Of a DNA stretch of 64,000 bases, positions 26,208-34,509 are shown one piece after another. The position numbers and the translations under genes are program-made. The stretch comes from Kibdelosporangium philippinense (GTDB lineage Bacteria > Actinomycetota > Actinomycetes > Mycobacteriales > Pseudonocardiaceae): positions 1,984,001 through 2,048,000 of the forward strand of contig NZ_JAJVCN010000002.1 in NCBI RefSeq assembly GCF_021390435.2, read 5' to 3'. Positions within the stretch are counted from its first letter, which is position 1; the number at the start of each line of letters is the position of its first letter. The notes under the pieces were generated by a model that made no database searches, was not told the DNA's origin, and was given only the letters and a program-made list of their open reading frames with translations.

Positions 26208-27722
26208 ATGAAACGAATGTTCGGCGCCTTAGTGGCGTTCGTCTCCGCGACAGTCATGGTCAGCATACCGGCGGCCGCGGCACAGGGGTGCTCGGTCGGC
26301 AAGCTCAGCGTGCCTGGGGCTGAGGCCGTGTCGGTCACGGCGGCCGAGAAGCCCGGCGGAACCGTCGAATGGCCGCCGGGGTATCCGATTCCGCCAGTCA
26401 CAGACGTCCCGCCGTACTGCGATGTGACGGTGACGCTCACGCACCCTGGCGCGGGCGACAAGGTCACGGTGAAGGTGTGGCTGCCGGTGTCCGGCTGGAC
26501 CGGCCGGTTCCAGGGCCTCGGCGGCGGTGGCTATTCAATGGGTGCCTGGGACGCTGACCTGGCCACCCAGGTCAAGCTCGGTTATGCGGTCGCGACGACT
26601 GATGGCGGCGTCGAAGCCAACCCGATGAGCCCGGCCAGCTGGGCATTGGACGCTCAGGGGAACGTCAACCACGAGTTGCTGAAAAACTTCGCGTCACGGT
26701 CCCTGCATGACAAGGCGGTTGTCGGAAAGGCTGTGACGCAGCAGTACTACGGACGCACGCCGAAGTACTCGTACTGGAACGGCTGCTCGACCGGCGGGCG
26801 CCAGGGCCTGGAGAACGCACAGAGCTTCCCGGACGACTACGACGGCATCAACGCGATGGCGCCCGCGGTCAACTGGGACCGGTTCATCGTGGCCAACCTG
26901 TGGGCGCAGGTCGTGCAGAACGAAGAAGGCAACCGGCTGAGCGTGTGCGAGCTCGACGCGTTCGAGAAGGCAGCGGTCGATGCGTGCGACAAGATCGACG
27001 GCGTGGCAGACCGGGTGGTCAACGACCCTCGTACCTGCCGTTATGACCCGGCTGCGTTGATCGGGACCAAGATCGTCTGTGACGGCGCCGAAGTGACCAT
27101 TTCGCGGGCGGATGCCGAGGTCGTCCGCAGGATCTGGGACGGGCCGCGCGGCTGGTTCGGCTTCAACAAGGGCGCGGACCTGTCGTGGACCGCGGGGCCG
27201 GTGCCGTTCGAGATCAGCGCGACCTGGGTGCAGTACTTCATCAAGCAGGACCCGAAGTTCGACGTGACGAAGCTGTCGTACGCCGAGTACTACCGGATCT
27301 TCGTGGCCTCGCAGGCGCGGTACAACTCGATCATCGCGGCCGACGACCCTGACCTGACGGCCTTCCGCAGGTCCGGCGGCAAGATGATCACCTGGCACGG
27401 TACCGACGACTCGCTCATCCCGTACCAGGGCACGGTCGACTACCGCGACCGCGTCGCCCGCCGGACGGGCAACGTGAACGACTTCTACCGCGTGTTCATC
27501 GCCCCTGGTGTCGACCACTGCTTCGGTGGCGCGGGCGCGGCTCCGGTCGACCCGCTCGCCGCAGTCGTCAACTGGGTCGAAAAGGGCAAAGCTCCGGAAA
27601 CGCTGCCCGCACGGACAGCTGACGGAAGGGCGAGCCGCAACTTGTGCCTGTATCCGTTGGTGTCGAGGTACGTCGGCGGCGATCCCAATTCCGCCAGCAG
27701 TTTCACCTGCCGGCGCGGCTGA
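26208..27722 (+). CDS. Exported tannase/feruloyl esterase family protein
   Basis: 504 residues with a signal peptide (MKRMFGALVAFVSATVMVSIPAAAA). The alpha/beta-hydrolase fold has the family-specific CS-D-HC arrangement: nucleophile in NGCSTGGRQ, acid in HGTDDSLIP and base in GVDHCFGG. The two Cys are expected to form the disulfide that ties Ser and His together. It would release ferulic or gallic acid from plant polymers. GGGAG precedes ATG 26208. Transcription ends at the hairpin at 27737. Confidence 0.88.
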   Translation: MKRMFGALVAFVSATVMVSIPAAAAQGCSVGKLSVPGAEAVSVTAAEKPGGTVEWPPGYPIPPVTDVPPYCDVTVTLTHPGAGDKVTVKVWLPVSGWTGRFQGLGGGGYSMGAWDADLATQVKLGYAVATTDGGVEANPMSPASWALDAQGNVNHELLKNFASRSLHDKAVVGKAVTQQYYGRTPKYSYWNGCSTGGRQGLENAQSFPDDYDGINAMAPAVNWDRFIVANLWAQVVQNEEGNRLSVCELDAFEKAAVDACDKIDGVADRVVNDPRTCRYDPAALIGTKIVCDGAEVTISRADAEVVRRIWDGPRGWFGFNKGADLSWTAGPVPFEISATWVQYFIKQDPKFDVTKLSYAEYYRIFVASQARYNSIIAADDPDLTAFRRSGGKMITWHGTDDSLIPYQGTVDYRDRVARRTGNVNDFYRVFIAPGVDHCFGGAGAAPVDPLAAVVNWVEKGKAPETLPARTADGRASRNLCLYPLVSRYVGGDPNSASSFTCRRG

Positions 27723-27736
27723 CGTGATCTTGCCTT

Positions 27737-27767
27737 GCCGCAAGGGACGCCCAGCGTTCCTTGCGGC
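27737..27767. terminator. Hairpin between tannase-family gene and htpG
   Basis: GCCGCAAGGGACGC (27737-27750), loop CCA, GCGTTCCTTGCGGC (27754-27767): a 14-bp stem with one G-T wobble, 15 nt after the tannase-family stop. It probably ends that transcript and leaves about 36 nt before the htpG start. Confidence 0.75.
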
Positions 27768-27803
27768 TGCGGCAGGCGAGATAATGGGGGAGTGGAGACC
27801 CAG

Positions 27804-29657
27804 ATGGAAACGCTCGAATTCCAGGCAGAGGCACGTCAGCTGCTGCAGTTGATGGTCCATTCGATCTACTCGAACAAGGACATCTTCCTGCGTGAGCTGA
27901 TCTCCAACGCCTCGGACGCGCTCGACAAGGTCAGGCTGGCCGCGTTCACCGACAAGGACCTGCAAGCCGACACCGACGACCTGCGGATCGAGCTCGAAGC
28001 GGACAAAGACCAGCGCACGCTCACCATTCGCGACAACGGGATCGGGATGTCCCGCGCCGAGGTCATCGACCTGATCGGCACGATCGCGAAATCTGGGACC
28101 GCGGAACTGCTGCGCAAACTCAAGGAGTCGAAGGAGAATTCGGCCGATCTGATCGGCCAGTTCGGCGTCGGTTTCTACTCGAGCTTCATGGTCGCCGACA
28201 AAGTCACCCTGGTGACCAGGAAAGCAGGCGAGACCGAGGGCACCAAGTGGGAGTCCGAGGGCGAGGGCACGTACACGATCGATTCGGTCGAAGACGCCCC
28301 GCAGGGCACCTCGGTGACCCTGCACCTGAAGCCTGAGGACAAAGAAGACCACCTTTTCGACTACACCGCCGAGTTCAAACTGCGTGAGATCGTCCGGCGC
28401 TATTCGGACTTCATCACCTGGCCGGTCCGGCTCAAGGTCACCAAGACCGTCGACGACGAGACCACGACCGAATTCGAGACGATCAACTCGATGAAGGCGC
28501 TGTGGGCACGGTCGAAGGACGAAGCGACCGAGGACGAGTTCAAAGAGTTCTACCGGCACATCAGCCACGACTGGACCGATCCGCTCGAGATCATCCAGAT
28601 GCAGGCCGAAGGGACCTTCGAATACCAGGCGCTGCTGTTCATCCCGTCGCACGCGCCAATGGATCTGTTCATGCGGGAAAGCAAGCGCGGGCCGCAGCTG
28701 TACGTCAAGCGCGTGTTCATCATGGATGAATGCGAAGCGCTGATGCCGGAATACCTGCGATTCGTCAAAGGCGTCGTTGACGCGCAGGATCTGTCGCTGA
28801 ACGTGTCGCGGGAAATCCTGCAGCAGGACCGTCAGATCCAGCTGATGCGCCGCCGTCTGGTGAAAAAGATCCTGCAGACCATCAAAGCGATGGACGAGTC
28901 GAAGTACGAGACGTTCTGGCGGGAATTCGGCGCGGCGGTCAAAGAAGGCCTGGTCAACGACTTCGACAACCGCACGTCGATCCTGGAGATCTCGGCCTTC
29001 GCCTCAACGCACGACCCGGAGAAGCCGACCTCCCTCGCGGACTACGTCTCGCGGATGAAGGAGGGCCAGGAACACATCTACTACCTGACCGGCGCGTCGC
29101 GGTCGATCATCGAGAACTCGCCGCACCTCGAAGCCTTCAAGGCCAAGGACTACGAAGTCCTGATCCTCACCGACGCGGTCGACGAGATGTGGGTCAGCTC
29201 GGTGCCGGAGTTCGACGGCAAGCAGTTCCAGTCGGTCGCCAAGGGCCAGGTCGACCTCTCCGACGACGCCGACGAAGACCGCTCGAAGGACTTCGAAGAC
29301 CTGCTGACGTGGATGACGGAAGCGTTGAAGGACAACGTCAAAGAGGTCCGCCTCTCCTCGCGCCTGACGACGTCACCGGCGTGCATCGTCGGCGACGCGA
29401 ACGACGTCACCCCAACGCTGGAGAAGATGTACCGCGCGATGGGCCAAGAACTCCCGCCGATCAAGCGAATCCTCGAACTCAACCCAGACCACGCACTGGT
29501 GACAAGCCTGCGAACCGCCCACTCGGAGAACAAGGAAGGCGCCGCGGAAACCGCGGAACTGTTGTACGGCATCGCATTGCTGGCCGAAGGCGGCGAACTC
29601 GCCGACGCCCCACGCTTCACCCGCCTGCTGGCCGACCGACTGGCCCAAACCCTCTAA
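27804..29657 (+). CDS. htpG: HSP90 chaperone HtpG
   Basis: 617 residues. The GHKL ATPase N-domain shows METLEFQAEARQLLQL, YSNKDIFLRELISNASDALD, DNGIGM and GQFGVGFYSSFMV. The middle domain has LNVSREILQQDRQI with the catalytic-loop Arg, and a dimerisation domain follows. Cytosolic ATP-dependent chaperone. ATG 27804 has GGAG at good spacing, whereas an in-frame GTG at 27792 does not. The gene ends at an interspersed palindrome now split by an insertion sequence. Confidence 0.96.
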   Translation: METLEFQAEARQLLQLMVHSIYSNKDIFLRELISNASDALDKVRLAAFTDKDLQADTDDLRIELEADKDQRTLTIRDNGIGMSRAEVIDLIGTIAKSGTAELLRKLKESKENSADLIGQFGVGFYSSFMVADKVTLVTRKAGETEGTKWESEGEGTYTIDSVEDAPQGTSVTLHLKPEDKEDHLFDYTAEFKLREIVRRYSDFITWPVRLKVTKTVDDETTTEFETINSMKALWARSKDEATEDEFKEFYRHISHDWTDPLEIIQMQAEGTFEYQALLFIPSHAPMDLFMRESKRGPQLYVKRVFIMDECEALMPEYLRFVKGVVDAQDLSLNVSREILQQDRQIQLMRRRLVKKILQTIKAMDESKYETFWREFGAAVKEGLVNDFDNRTSILEISAFASTHDPEKPTSLADYVSRMKEGQEHIYYLTGASRSIIENSPHLEAFKAKDYEVLILTDAVDEMWVSSVPEFDGKQFQSVAKGQVDLSDDADEDRSKDFEDLLTWMTEALKDNVKEVRLSSRLTTSPACIVGDANDVTPTLEKMYRAMGQELPPIKRILELNPDHALVTSLRTAHSENKEGAAETAELLYGIALLAEGGELADAPRFTRLLADRLAQTL

Positions 29658-29662
29658 AAAAC

Positions 29663-29693
29663 CTCGTGAGTGTTTTCGCCGGTTCTAACCGGC
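29663..29693. terminator. Left part of interspersed palindrome copy 3, split by IS
   Basis: CTCGTGAGTG then TTTTCGCCGGT (left arm), the loop TCTA and the start of the right arm, ACCGGC (29688-29693), which is also the target duplication. The rest of the right arm is at 31278-31298, beyond the IS. Joined, they give a perfect hairpin with 21-nt arms behind htpG. Confidence 0.8.
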
Positions 29694-31277
29694 CTGGTGT
29701 TTTAACGTTGTGAGGGCATGGTGGGCAGGGCCGTCGCGGAGCGGCGGCCCTGCTTTCGTTGCTGGGTTTAGGTTTTTGTCACTGGACGGACGATGCGATG
29801 CCGCGTCGCGGGGATGGATGTATGCCCTGTCGGGCGGCCCGGACCGGGCCGTGAAGGTTTTCGCGGTTTCGCCGGAGATCCCAGGCGCGGGTGAAGCCCA
29901 CGAAACCCGCGTTTGACCCGTAGCGGGCTGAGCGGTCCCCGGCGTCGTTCCCAGGACAGTCGCTGATCGGCGATGAGCCCACGCGCCAGGACCAGGTGAA
30001 CATAAGCCACAGCCACCAGCCAACTCCACCGCTCGGCTTGCTCGGGGCCACGCACTCGAGGGCGGGTCCAAGCCAGGTATTGCTTGAGGAACCGGAAGAG
30101 GTGCTCGATGCCGTAACGGCGCAGATACGCCCGCCACACCCGGTCAAGATCGAACGAGCCCTCAGGCCCGGTCCAGAACAACCACATCGGCGGGTACGCC
30201 GGGTCGGCCGAACACACCCAGACCACACTGCCCCGGGTCACCGGGCGGGAGTACCCGGGCCGGTAGCCAGGTTCCCGCAGTGCCGCCGATTCCGAGGCAC
30301 GCGGGTGCATCCCATGCCACACCGACACACTCACCGCGGCCCGCCCAGGCTCGGCGGGCACCGCGAGGTATTCGTCCGGGTCACGCCAGCTACGGCGATC
30401 GGACAGTTTCATCTTTGGCCCGTGCACTCGCGGCCGCCCGATCGTGCCTGGTTCCCGCGGCGGCGGATCGGCCATCACCACCGCGTCCTTACGCAACCGG
30501 ACCACGATCTGCACCCGCTCGCCGGTCAACCGGCCACCCAGATACACCGGGCTGTAGTCCCCGTCAGCACACACAATCGGAACCAGACCACCACCATCAT
30601 CACCACCGTCCGGGTCCCGGTCGGCAGCCACCTGCTTCAGCAACGCCTCGATCTGCCCGACAGCAACCACATTGTGGTTCTCACCCACCGCGATACGCGC
30701 CACCGCCACCGGCGACGCCCACGACGAACCGCTCGTCCCGGTCGCGGCCAGCCACTGAAACCACCAGCCCGGAGTCACCACCCCGCTGCCACCGCCAACA
30801 TCCTTGCCCGCGTCGTAGTTCAACGTCCGGTCCGGGCTGGTCGGCGCATCCGGACGCGGCCACTGCGAACAATCCAACGCGAACACCAGCCCCGAGGACC
30901 GATCCACCACACCCGCCAACACACCCGCCAACACCGCGGCGTCGATCCGGCCCCGATCCAACGCGGCATACACACTGCCATGCCCACGCCGCAACACCGG
31001 CTCCAAGCTTAGATACGGCAACGACTCCAACCGGCCCGGATGACACAACAACGCGTCCACCATCTCGAACAACACATCCGGCCACCTCGTGAACGACTCA
31101 TACACCGCCCGGCGGAACCGCCGCAGCCGCCGGAGTTGGCCTACAAGGGATCCATCAGGCACACTGCCAGACACGGCCACCGCTTTCGTGATCAAAGTTC
31201 TGTGGAAGGAACCAAGATCATCGAGCGGTGGCCGCCTCCATGTCAAAGATCAACCACCCGGAACGTTAAAACACCAG
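29694..31277. mobile_element. IS701/IS4-superfamily-like insertion sequence, 1,584 bp
   Basis: Terminal inverted repeats CTGGTGTTTTAACGTT (29694-29709) and its exact complement at 31262-31277. The flanks carry a 6-bp direct repeat ACCGGC (29688-29693 and 31278-31283). A single DDE transposase gene lies on the minus strand. The element sits in the hairpin between htpG and the convergent sorbosone-dehydrogenase-like gene. Intact ends, perfect repeats and an intact transposase suggest recent insertion. The family name is tentative. Confidence 0.9.
29768..31180 (-). CDS. DDE transposase of the 1,584-bp IS
   Basis: About 470 residues from GTG 31180. An upstream in-frame TTG at 31246 lies in a TTGACA that looks more like a -35 box. 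It shows RRGHGSVYAALDRGRI, the first catalytic Asp in FALDCSQWPRPDA, VCADGDYSPVYLGG with a second Asp, and the E-containing YGIEHLFRFLKQYL, a pattern of the IS4/IS701 superfamily. The C-terminus is basic (KPRKPSRPGPGRPTG). The frame is intact, so it is probably active. Confidence 0.85.
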   Translation of the reverse strand: MAVSGSVPDGSLVGQLRRLRRFRRAVYESFTRWPDVLFEMVDALLCHPGRLESLPYLSLEPVLRRGHGSVYAALDRGRIDAAVLAGVLAGVVDRSSGLVFALDCSQWPRPDAPTSPDRTLNYDAGKDVGGGSGVVTPGWWFQWLAATGTSGSSWASPVAVARIAVGENHNVVAVGQIEALLKQVAADRDPDGGDDGGGLVPIVCADGDYSPVYLGGRLTGERVQIVVRLRKDAVVMADPPPREPGTIGRPRVHGPKMKLSDRRSWRDPDEYLAVPAEPGRAAVSVSVWHGMHPRASESAALREPGYRPGYSRPVTRGSVVWVCSADPAYPPMWLFWTGPEGSFDLDRVWRAYLRRYGIEHLFRFLKQYLAWTRPRVRGPEQAERWSWLVAVAYVHLVLARGLIADQRLSWERRRGPLSPLRVKRGFRGLHPRLGSPAKPRKPSRPGPGRPTGHTSIPATRHRIVRPVTKT

Positions 31278-31298
31278 ACCGGCGAAAACACTCACGAG
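31278..31298. terminator. Right part of interspersed palindrome copy 3
   Basis: ACCGGCGAAAACACTCACGAG, directly after the IS end. It complements the left arm at 29663-29683. The hairpin can no longer fold across the 1.6-kb insertion, so each neighbouring gene has lost its original terminator structure. Confidence 0.8.
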
Positions 31299-31308
31299 GG
31301 TTGTTTAC

Positions 31309-34305
31309 TCAGTAATAGGTGACAGTGGTGGTCCCACCCCAGCGGTGGATGATGTAGCCACCCTGGAAGTTCGACCGCCACCCGTTGGGAATGGTGAACT
31401 CGTCGCTGACCGGGTACTTGAGCCGGGACTGCTCAGCGCCGAGCTGCATCCACTTCGCCCGGATCGCGCCACGCACCTCGTAAGCGGTGTTGCCCATGAA
31501 CGGGTGCCAGTAGACCGAGTGTTCCTCGTTGCCCTTCCGGAAGCGATTGTACCGGCCTTGTCCGTCCCGCGTGGTCATCTCGTTGGTGATCGGGTAGCCC
31601 AAGTGGCCACCTTCACCGCCGTAGAACTGCCACTTCGCCCGGATCCCGCCCTTGACTTCCCACGCGTCGGTCGACGGGGACCAGTAGATCGACCCCTGGC
31701 CCTGGAATTCGTTGTACCGGCCGATCCCGTCGGCCGCCACGCGCTCGTCAGTGATCGGGTAGCCAAGCGATGAGCGTTCCCAGCCAAGGGAAGCCCACCT
31801 TTCGTAGATCCGGCCATGGATCTCGGAGGCGCCAACCGCTGGATGCCAGTAGATGTAGCCGCGCTCGAACGCGTTGAACCGTCCGACACCGTCCGGTGTG
31901 GCCAGTTCATCCGTTGTCGGGAGGCCGTTGAAGTTGTCCCTGCCGAGCCGGTCCCACTTTTCGTAGACCATGCCCCAAACGAACTTGGCACCGGTGTGCT
32001 CCGACCAGTAGATCGACCGGAGGTTCGGGAACAGGTTGTAGCGGCCACGGCCGTCCGCGGTGCTCAGCTCGTCGGTGCTCGGCACGCCGTAAGCCGCATG
32101 CCCGCCGAACTCGAGGTACCGCCCCAGGATCGCGCCGAAGAGCAGGTGCGCACCAGTCTCCGGCGACCAGTACAGCCGACCGCCCGCGTATTCGCGCCAG
32201 CGGATCTGTGTGTCACCCTGCTCGACCTCAGTCGGCGTGCCCAAGATCTGCCGCAGCCCAGGCTCGGCGTTGTAGCGCCGGTCGATCGGCGTGAGGTAGG
32301 TGACGTTCAGCGTCACGTCAGAGTCCGGCACGACCAGGTTGTGCACCCGGTCCGTGCTGTTGTTGCCCCACTTGTCGAAGCTCGCGACCTTGTTGGCGGC
32401 GACCTCGGGGGCGACGAGCGTCAGCGACTGGCCCGCCGTGAAGAGGGCGCTTCCGCCCTGCTCCTCGCCGATGGTGAACTCGGCCGGAAGGTTGCTCTGG
32501 ATGGTCACGCGACGCTGGTTGGGCTTGGCGATGAACGTCTGTGACGTCGACGCGCCCTTGCTGTCGGTCGCCGTCGCCGTGATCTCCAGCCGGGTGTCAC
32601 CCGCGTGGCCGTCGAAGTGCAGGTTGAACGTCGAGGCGTTCTCCTGCCGTTCGCCGGGATGCGAGTGGCAGTTGCTGGCGCCGCGGCAGTGCACCATGTC
32701 CGTCGTCCAGGAAACCTGGACCTGGCCTTCCTCAGGGTCGGTCGCCGTGGCGGTCGCGCTGATCACGTCACCGACGGAGAACTTCCGATTCGGGTCCGGC
32801 GCCTGCAAAGACAGTTCCGGCGCCCGGTTGCTCGGGTACACAGTGGCCGTCCTCGAAGCCGACTTGTTCAGCGGATCGGTTACGGTCAGCTTGGCGGTGA
32901 AGCTCTCCGGGCTGGCCGGATAGGTGTGCACTGCGGTCTTGCCGGTACCGGTGGTCCCGTCGCCGAACTCCCACGCGTACTGGAGCTCGTCACCGTTGGG
33001 GTCCCACGACTTGTCGGCGTTGAACGTGACCTTGCGCGTGGCCGGTTCATTCGTCGACGACATCACCGCGACCGGCGCGTTGTTACCTGGCGCGTAGACG
33101 AGCCTGCGAATGGTTCCGCCGATGATGTCGGCGTACACGATGTCGCCACCGGTCGGCATGGCATCGATCTTCACGACATGCCCGATGTCCGAACCGAAGG
33201 CGCTGTTCGGCGGCACAGTGACATTGCCCGAAGCGTCGAACGCCATGTTGAACAGCCGTTGGACGGCGTAGTCGCCGTAGAAGTACCGGCCCTGGTACTC
33301 GGCCGGGTAGTTCTTGCCGGAGTAGATCACACCGCCGGTGACGCTGTTGCCTGCGGACCGCGGGTAGCTCCAAATCGGAGCGACGGTCGCGACCTGCGCG
33401 CACGCGGCCAAGTCACGGTATTCGACAGTCCGCTGGTTGCCTTCCCAGCATGGCCAGCCGTACTCGTTCCCGGGGTTGACCAGGTTGATCTCTTCGGTGG
33501 CGTTCCAGCCGACGTCGCCGAGAATCGGCCGCTTCGTCTTCGGGTCCAAGCTGAACCGGAACGGGCTACGGAACCCGCTGGCGTACACCTTGCTGCTGAC
33601 CGCGTTCGGCTTCGCGGCGTCGTAGTACGGGTTCGACGCGACGCCCGAGCCGTCCGGCTTGATGTGCAGGAGCTTGCCGTGGAGGTCGTTGATGTCGAGC
33701 GCACGCAACGCGCGCTGGTCGACCCCGATGAACCCTGAGGAGTCGCCGATGCTTACCCACAGCGTGCCGTCCTCGTCCGCCAGCACTGTGCTCATGCTGT
33801 GCACCGGCTCGTCCGACGAGGTCTCCAGGATCGGTTGCTCGTTGGTCAGGCCGATCGGGTTGTTGGCACTGTCCAATGTGACGGTCCACTTGCTCAGCCG
33901 CAGCACGCCGTGCTGCCCGGAACCCGGGCCGGTCGACTGCGCTGACCCGGCCGTGTACACGGTCCGGCTGGTCGCGAAGTCCGGCGCGACCGCGATGCCC
34001 TGCAGCCCCAAGTCATGGGTGCCGACGACCTGGATGTTCGCGATGTTGCGCGGGTTGCCGGTCTTGGGAACCCAGTTGACCTTCCCGTACTTGCCGACGA
34101 TGAGCATGCTCTCGTCAGGAAGGAAGGCGAAGTCGGTGAGAAAGTCACCCTGATATCCCGGGGTGAAACCCGTCGGGATGTCGTCGAGCAGGAAGCCTGC
34201 CGGAAGGCTGGGTGCCGCATGGGCCGTCGTGGCCGCGGGCACAACCACGACGAGGCCGGCGACTAACGCCGTCGTCGCAGCATGAATCCATTGACGCGGT
34301 CGCAT
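31309..34305 (-). CDS. Exported sorbosone/glucose dehydrogenase-like protein with PKD and LGFP repeats
   Basis: 998 residues with a signal peptide (IHAATTALVAGLVVVVPAATTAHA). Residues 35-410 or so form a beta-propeller of the PQQ-dependent sugar dehydrogenase class (GLQGIAVAPDF, GFRSPFRFSLDP, NEYGWPCWEG). A PKD domain (WEFGDGTTGTG) and Ig-like domains follow, then from about 690 six or so LGFP-type repeats (AYGVPSTDE, SLGYPITDE, HLGYPITNE). LGFP repeats attach proteins to actinobacterial cell walls (family knowledge). GAGGGG precedes the ATG. Paralogue of the gene upstream. Substrate unknown. Confidence 0.85.
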   Translation of the reverse strand: MRPRQWIHAATTALVAGLVVVVPAATTAHAAPSLPAGFLLDDIPTGFTPGYQGDFLTDFAFLPDESMLIVGKYGKVNWVPKTGNPRNIANIQVVGTHDLGLQGIAVAPDFATSRTVYTAGSAQSTGPGSGQHGVLRLSKWTVTLDSANNPIGLTNEQPILETSSDEPVHSMSTVLADEDGTLWVSIGDSSGFIGVDQRALRALDINDLHGKLLHIKPDGSGVASNPYYDAAKPNAVSSKVYASGFRSPFRFSLDPKTKRPILGDVGWNATEEINLVNPGNEYGWPCWEGNQRTVEYRDLAACAQVATVAPIWSYPRSAGNSVTGGVIYSGKNYPAEYQGRYFYGDYAVQRLFNMAFDASGNVTVPPNSAFGSDIGHVVKIDAMPTGGDIVYADIIGGTIRRLVYAPGNNAPVAVMSSTNEPATRKVTFNADKSWDPNGDELQYAWEFGDGTTGTGKTAVHTYPASPESFTAKLTVTDPLNKSASRTATVYPSNRAPELSLQAPDPNRKFSVGDVISATATATDPEEGQVQVSWTTDMVHCRGASNCHSHPGERQENASTFNLHFDGHAGDTRLEITATATDSKGASTSQTFIAKPNQRRVTIQSNLPAEFTIGEEQGGSALFTAGQSLTLVAPEVAANKVASFDKWGNNSTDRVHNLVVPDSDVTLNVTYLTPIDRRYNAEPGLRQILGTPTEVEQGDTQIRWREYAGGRLYWSPETGAHLLFGAILGRYLEFGGHAAYGVPSTDELSTADGRGRYNLFPNLRSIYWSEHTGAKFVWGMVYEKWDRLGRDNFNGLPTTDELATPDGVGRFNAFERGYIYWHPAVGASEIHGRIYERWASLGWERSSLGYPITDERVAADGIGRYNEFQGQGSIYWSPSTDAWEVKGGIRAKWQFYGGEGGHLGYPITNEMTTRDGQGRYNRFRKGNEEHSVYWHPFMGNTAYEVRGAIRAKWMQLGAEQSRLKYPVSDEFTIPNGWRSNFQGGYIIHRWGGTTTVTYY

Positions 34306-34463
34306 TTATCCCCTCGAGATGATCACCCGGTCCCCCCTATGGGCCGGGGTCACCTGGGACATCGCCGCGCACCCCTGGGATGTTTCAGACAAACGAGTGA
34401 AGATCGTAACTTGGTGTGCACGATCGAGGCGGACGTGTTATATGCGCGCTGAGAATGCTCCCC

Positions 34464-34500
34464 CTTGTGGGTGGTTGCCTGCTTGGCAACCACCCACAAG
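34464..34500. terminator. Strong hairpin between the two dehydrogenase-like genes
   Basis: CTTGTGGGTGGTTGCC (34464-34479), loop TGCTT, GGCAACCACCCACAAG (34485-34500): a perfect 16-bp stem, 9 nt beyond the stop of the upstream minus-strand gene. It should separate the two paralogues into independent transcripts. Confidence 0.85.
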
Positions 34501-34509
34501 GTCACTGGA

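Noticed and set aside
26694..28652. Minus-strand open frame of 652 codons opposite the tannase-family gene and htpG
   Set aside because: It spans two well-supported genes on the other strand and shows no domain.
29714..29756. GC-rich inverted repeat GGGCAGGGCC...GGCCCTGC just inside the left IS end
   Set aside because: It lies within the IS after its transposase stop and is probably the element's own terminator; it says nothing about the host genes.
31180..31250. TTG at 31246 as the transposase start
   Set aside because: The TTG is part of TTGACA, which looks like a -35 box, and the sequence before GTG 31180 lacks the conserved-looking N-terminus. The shorter start was used.
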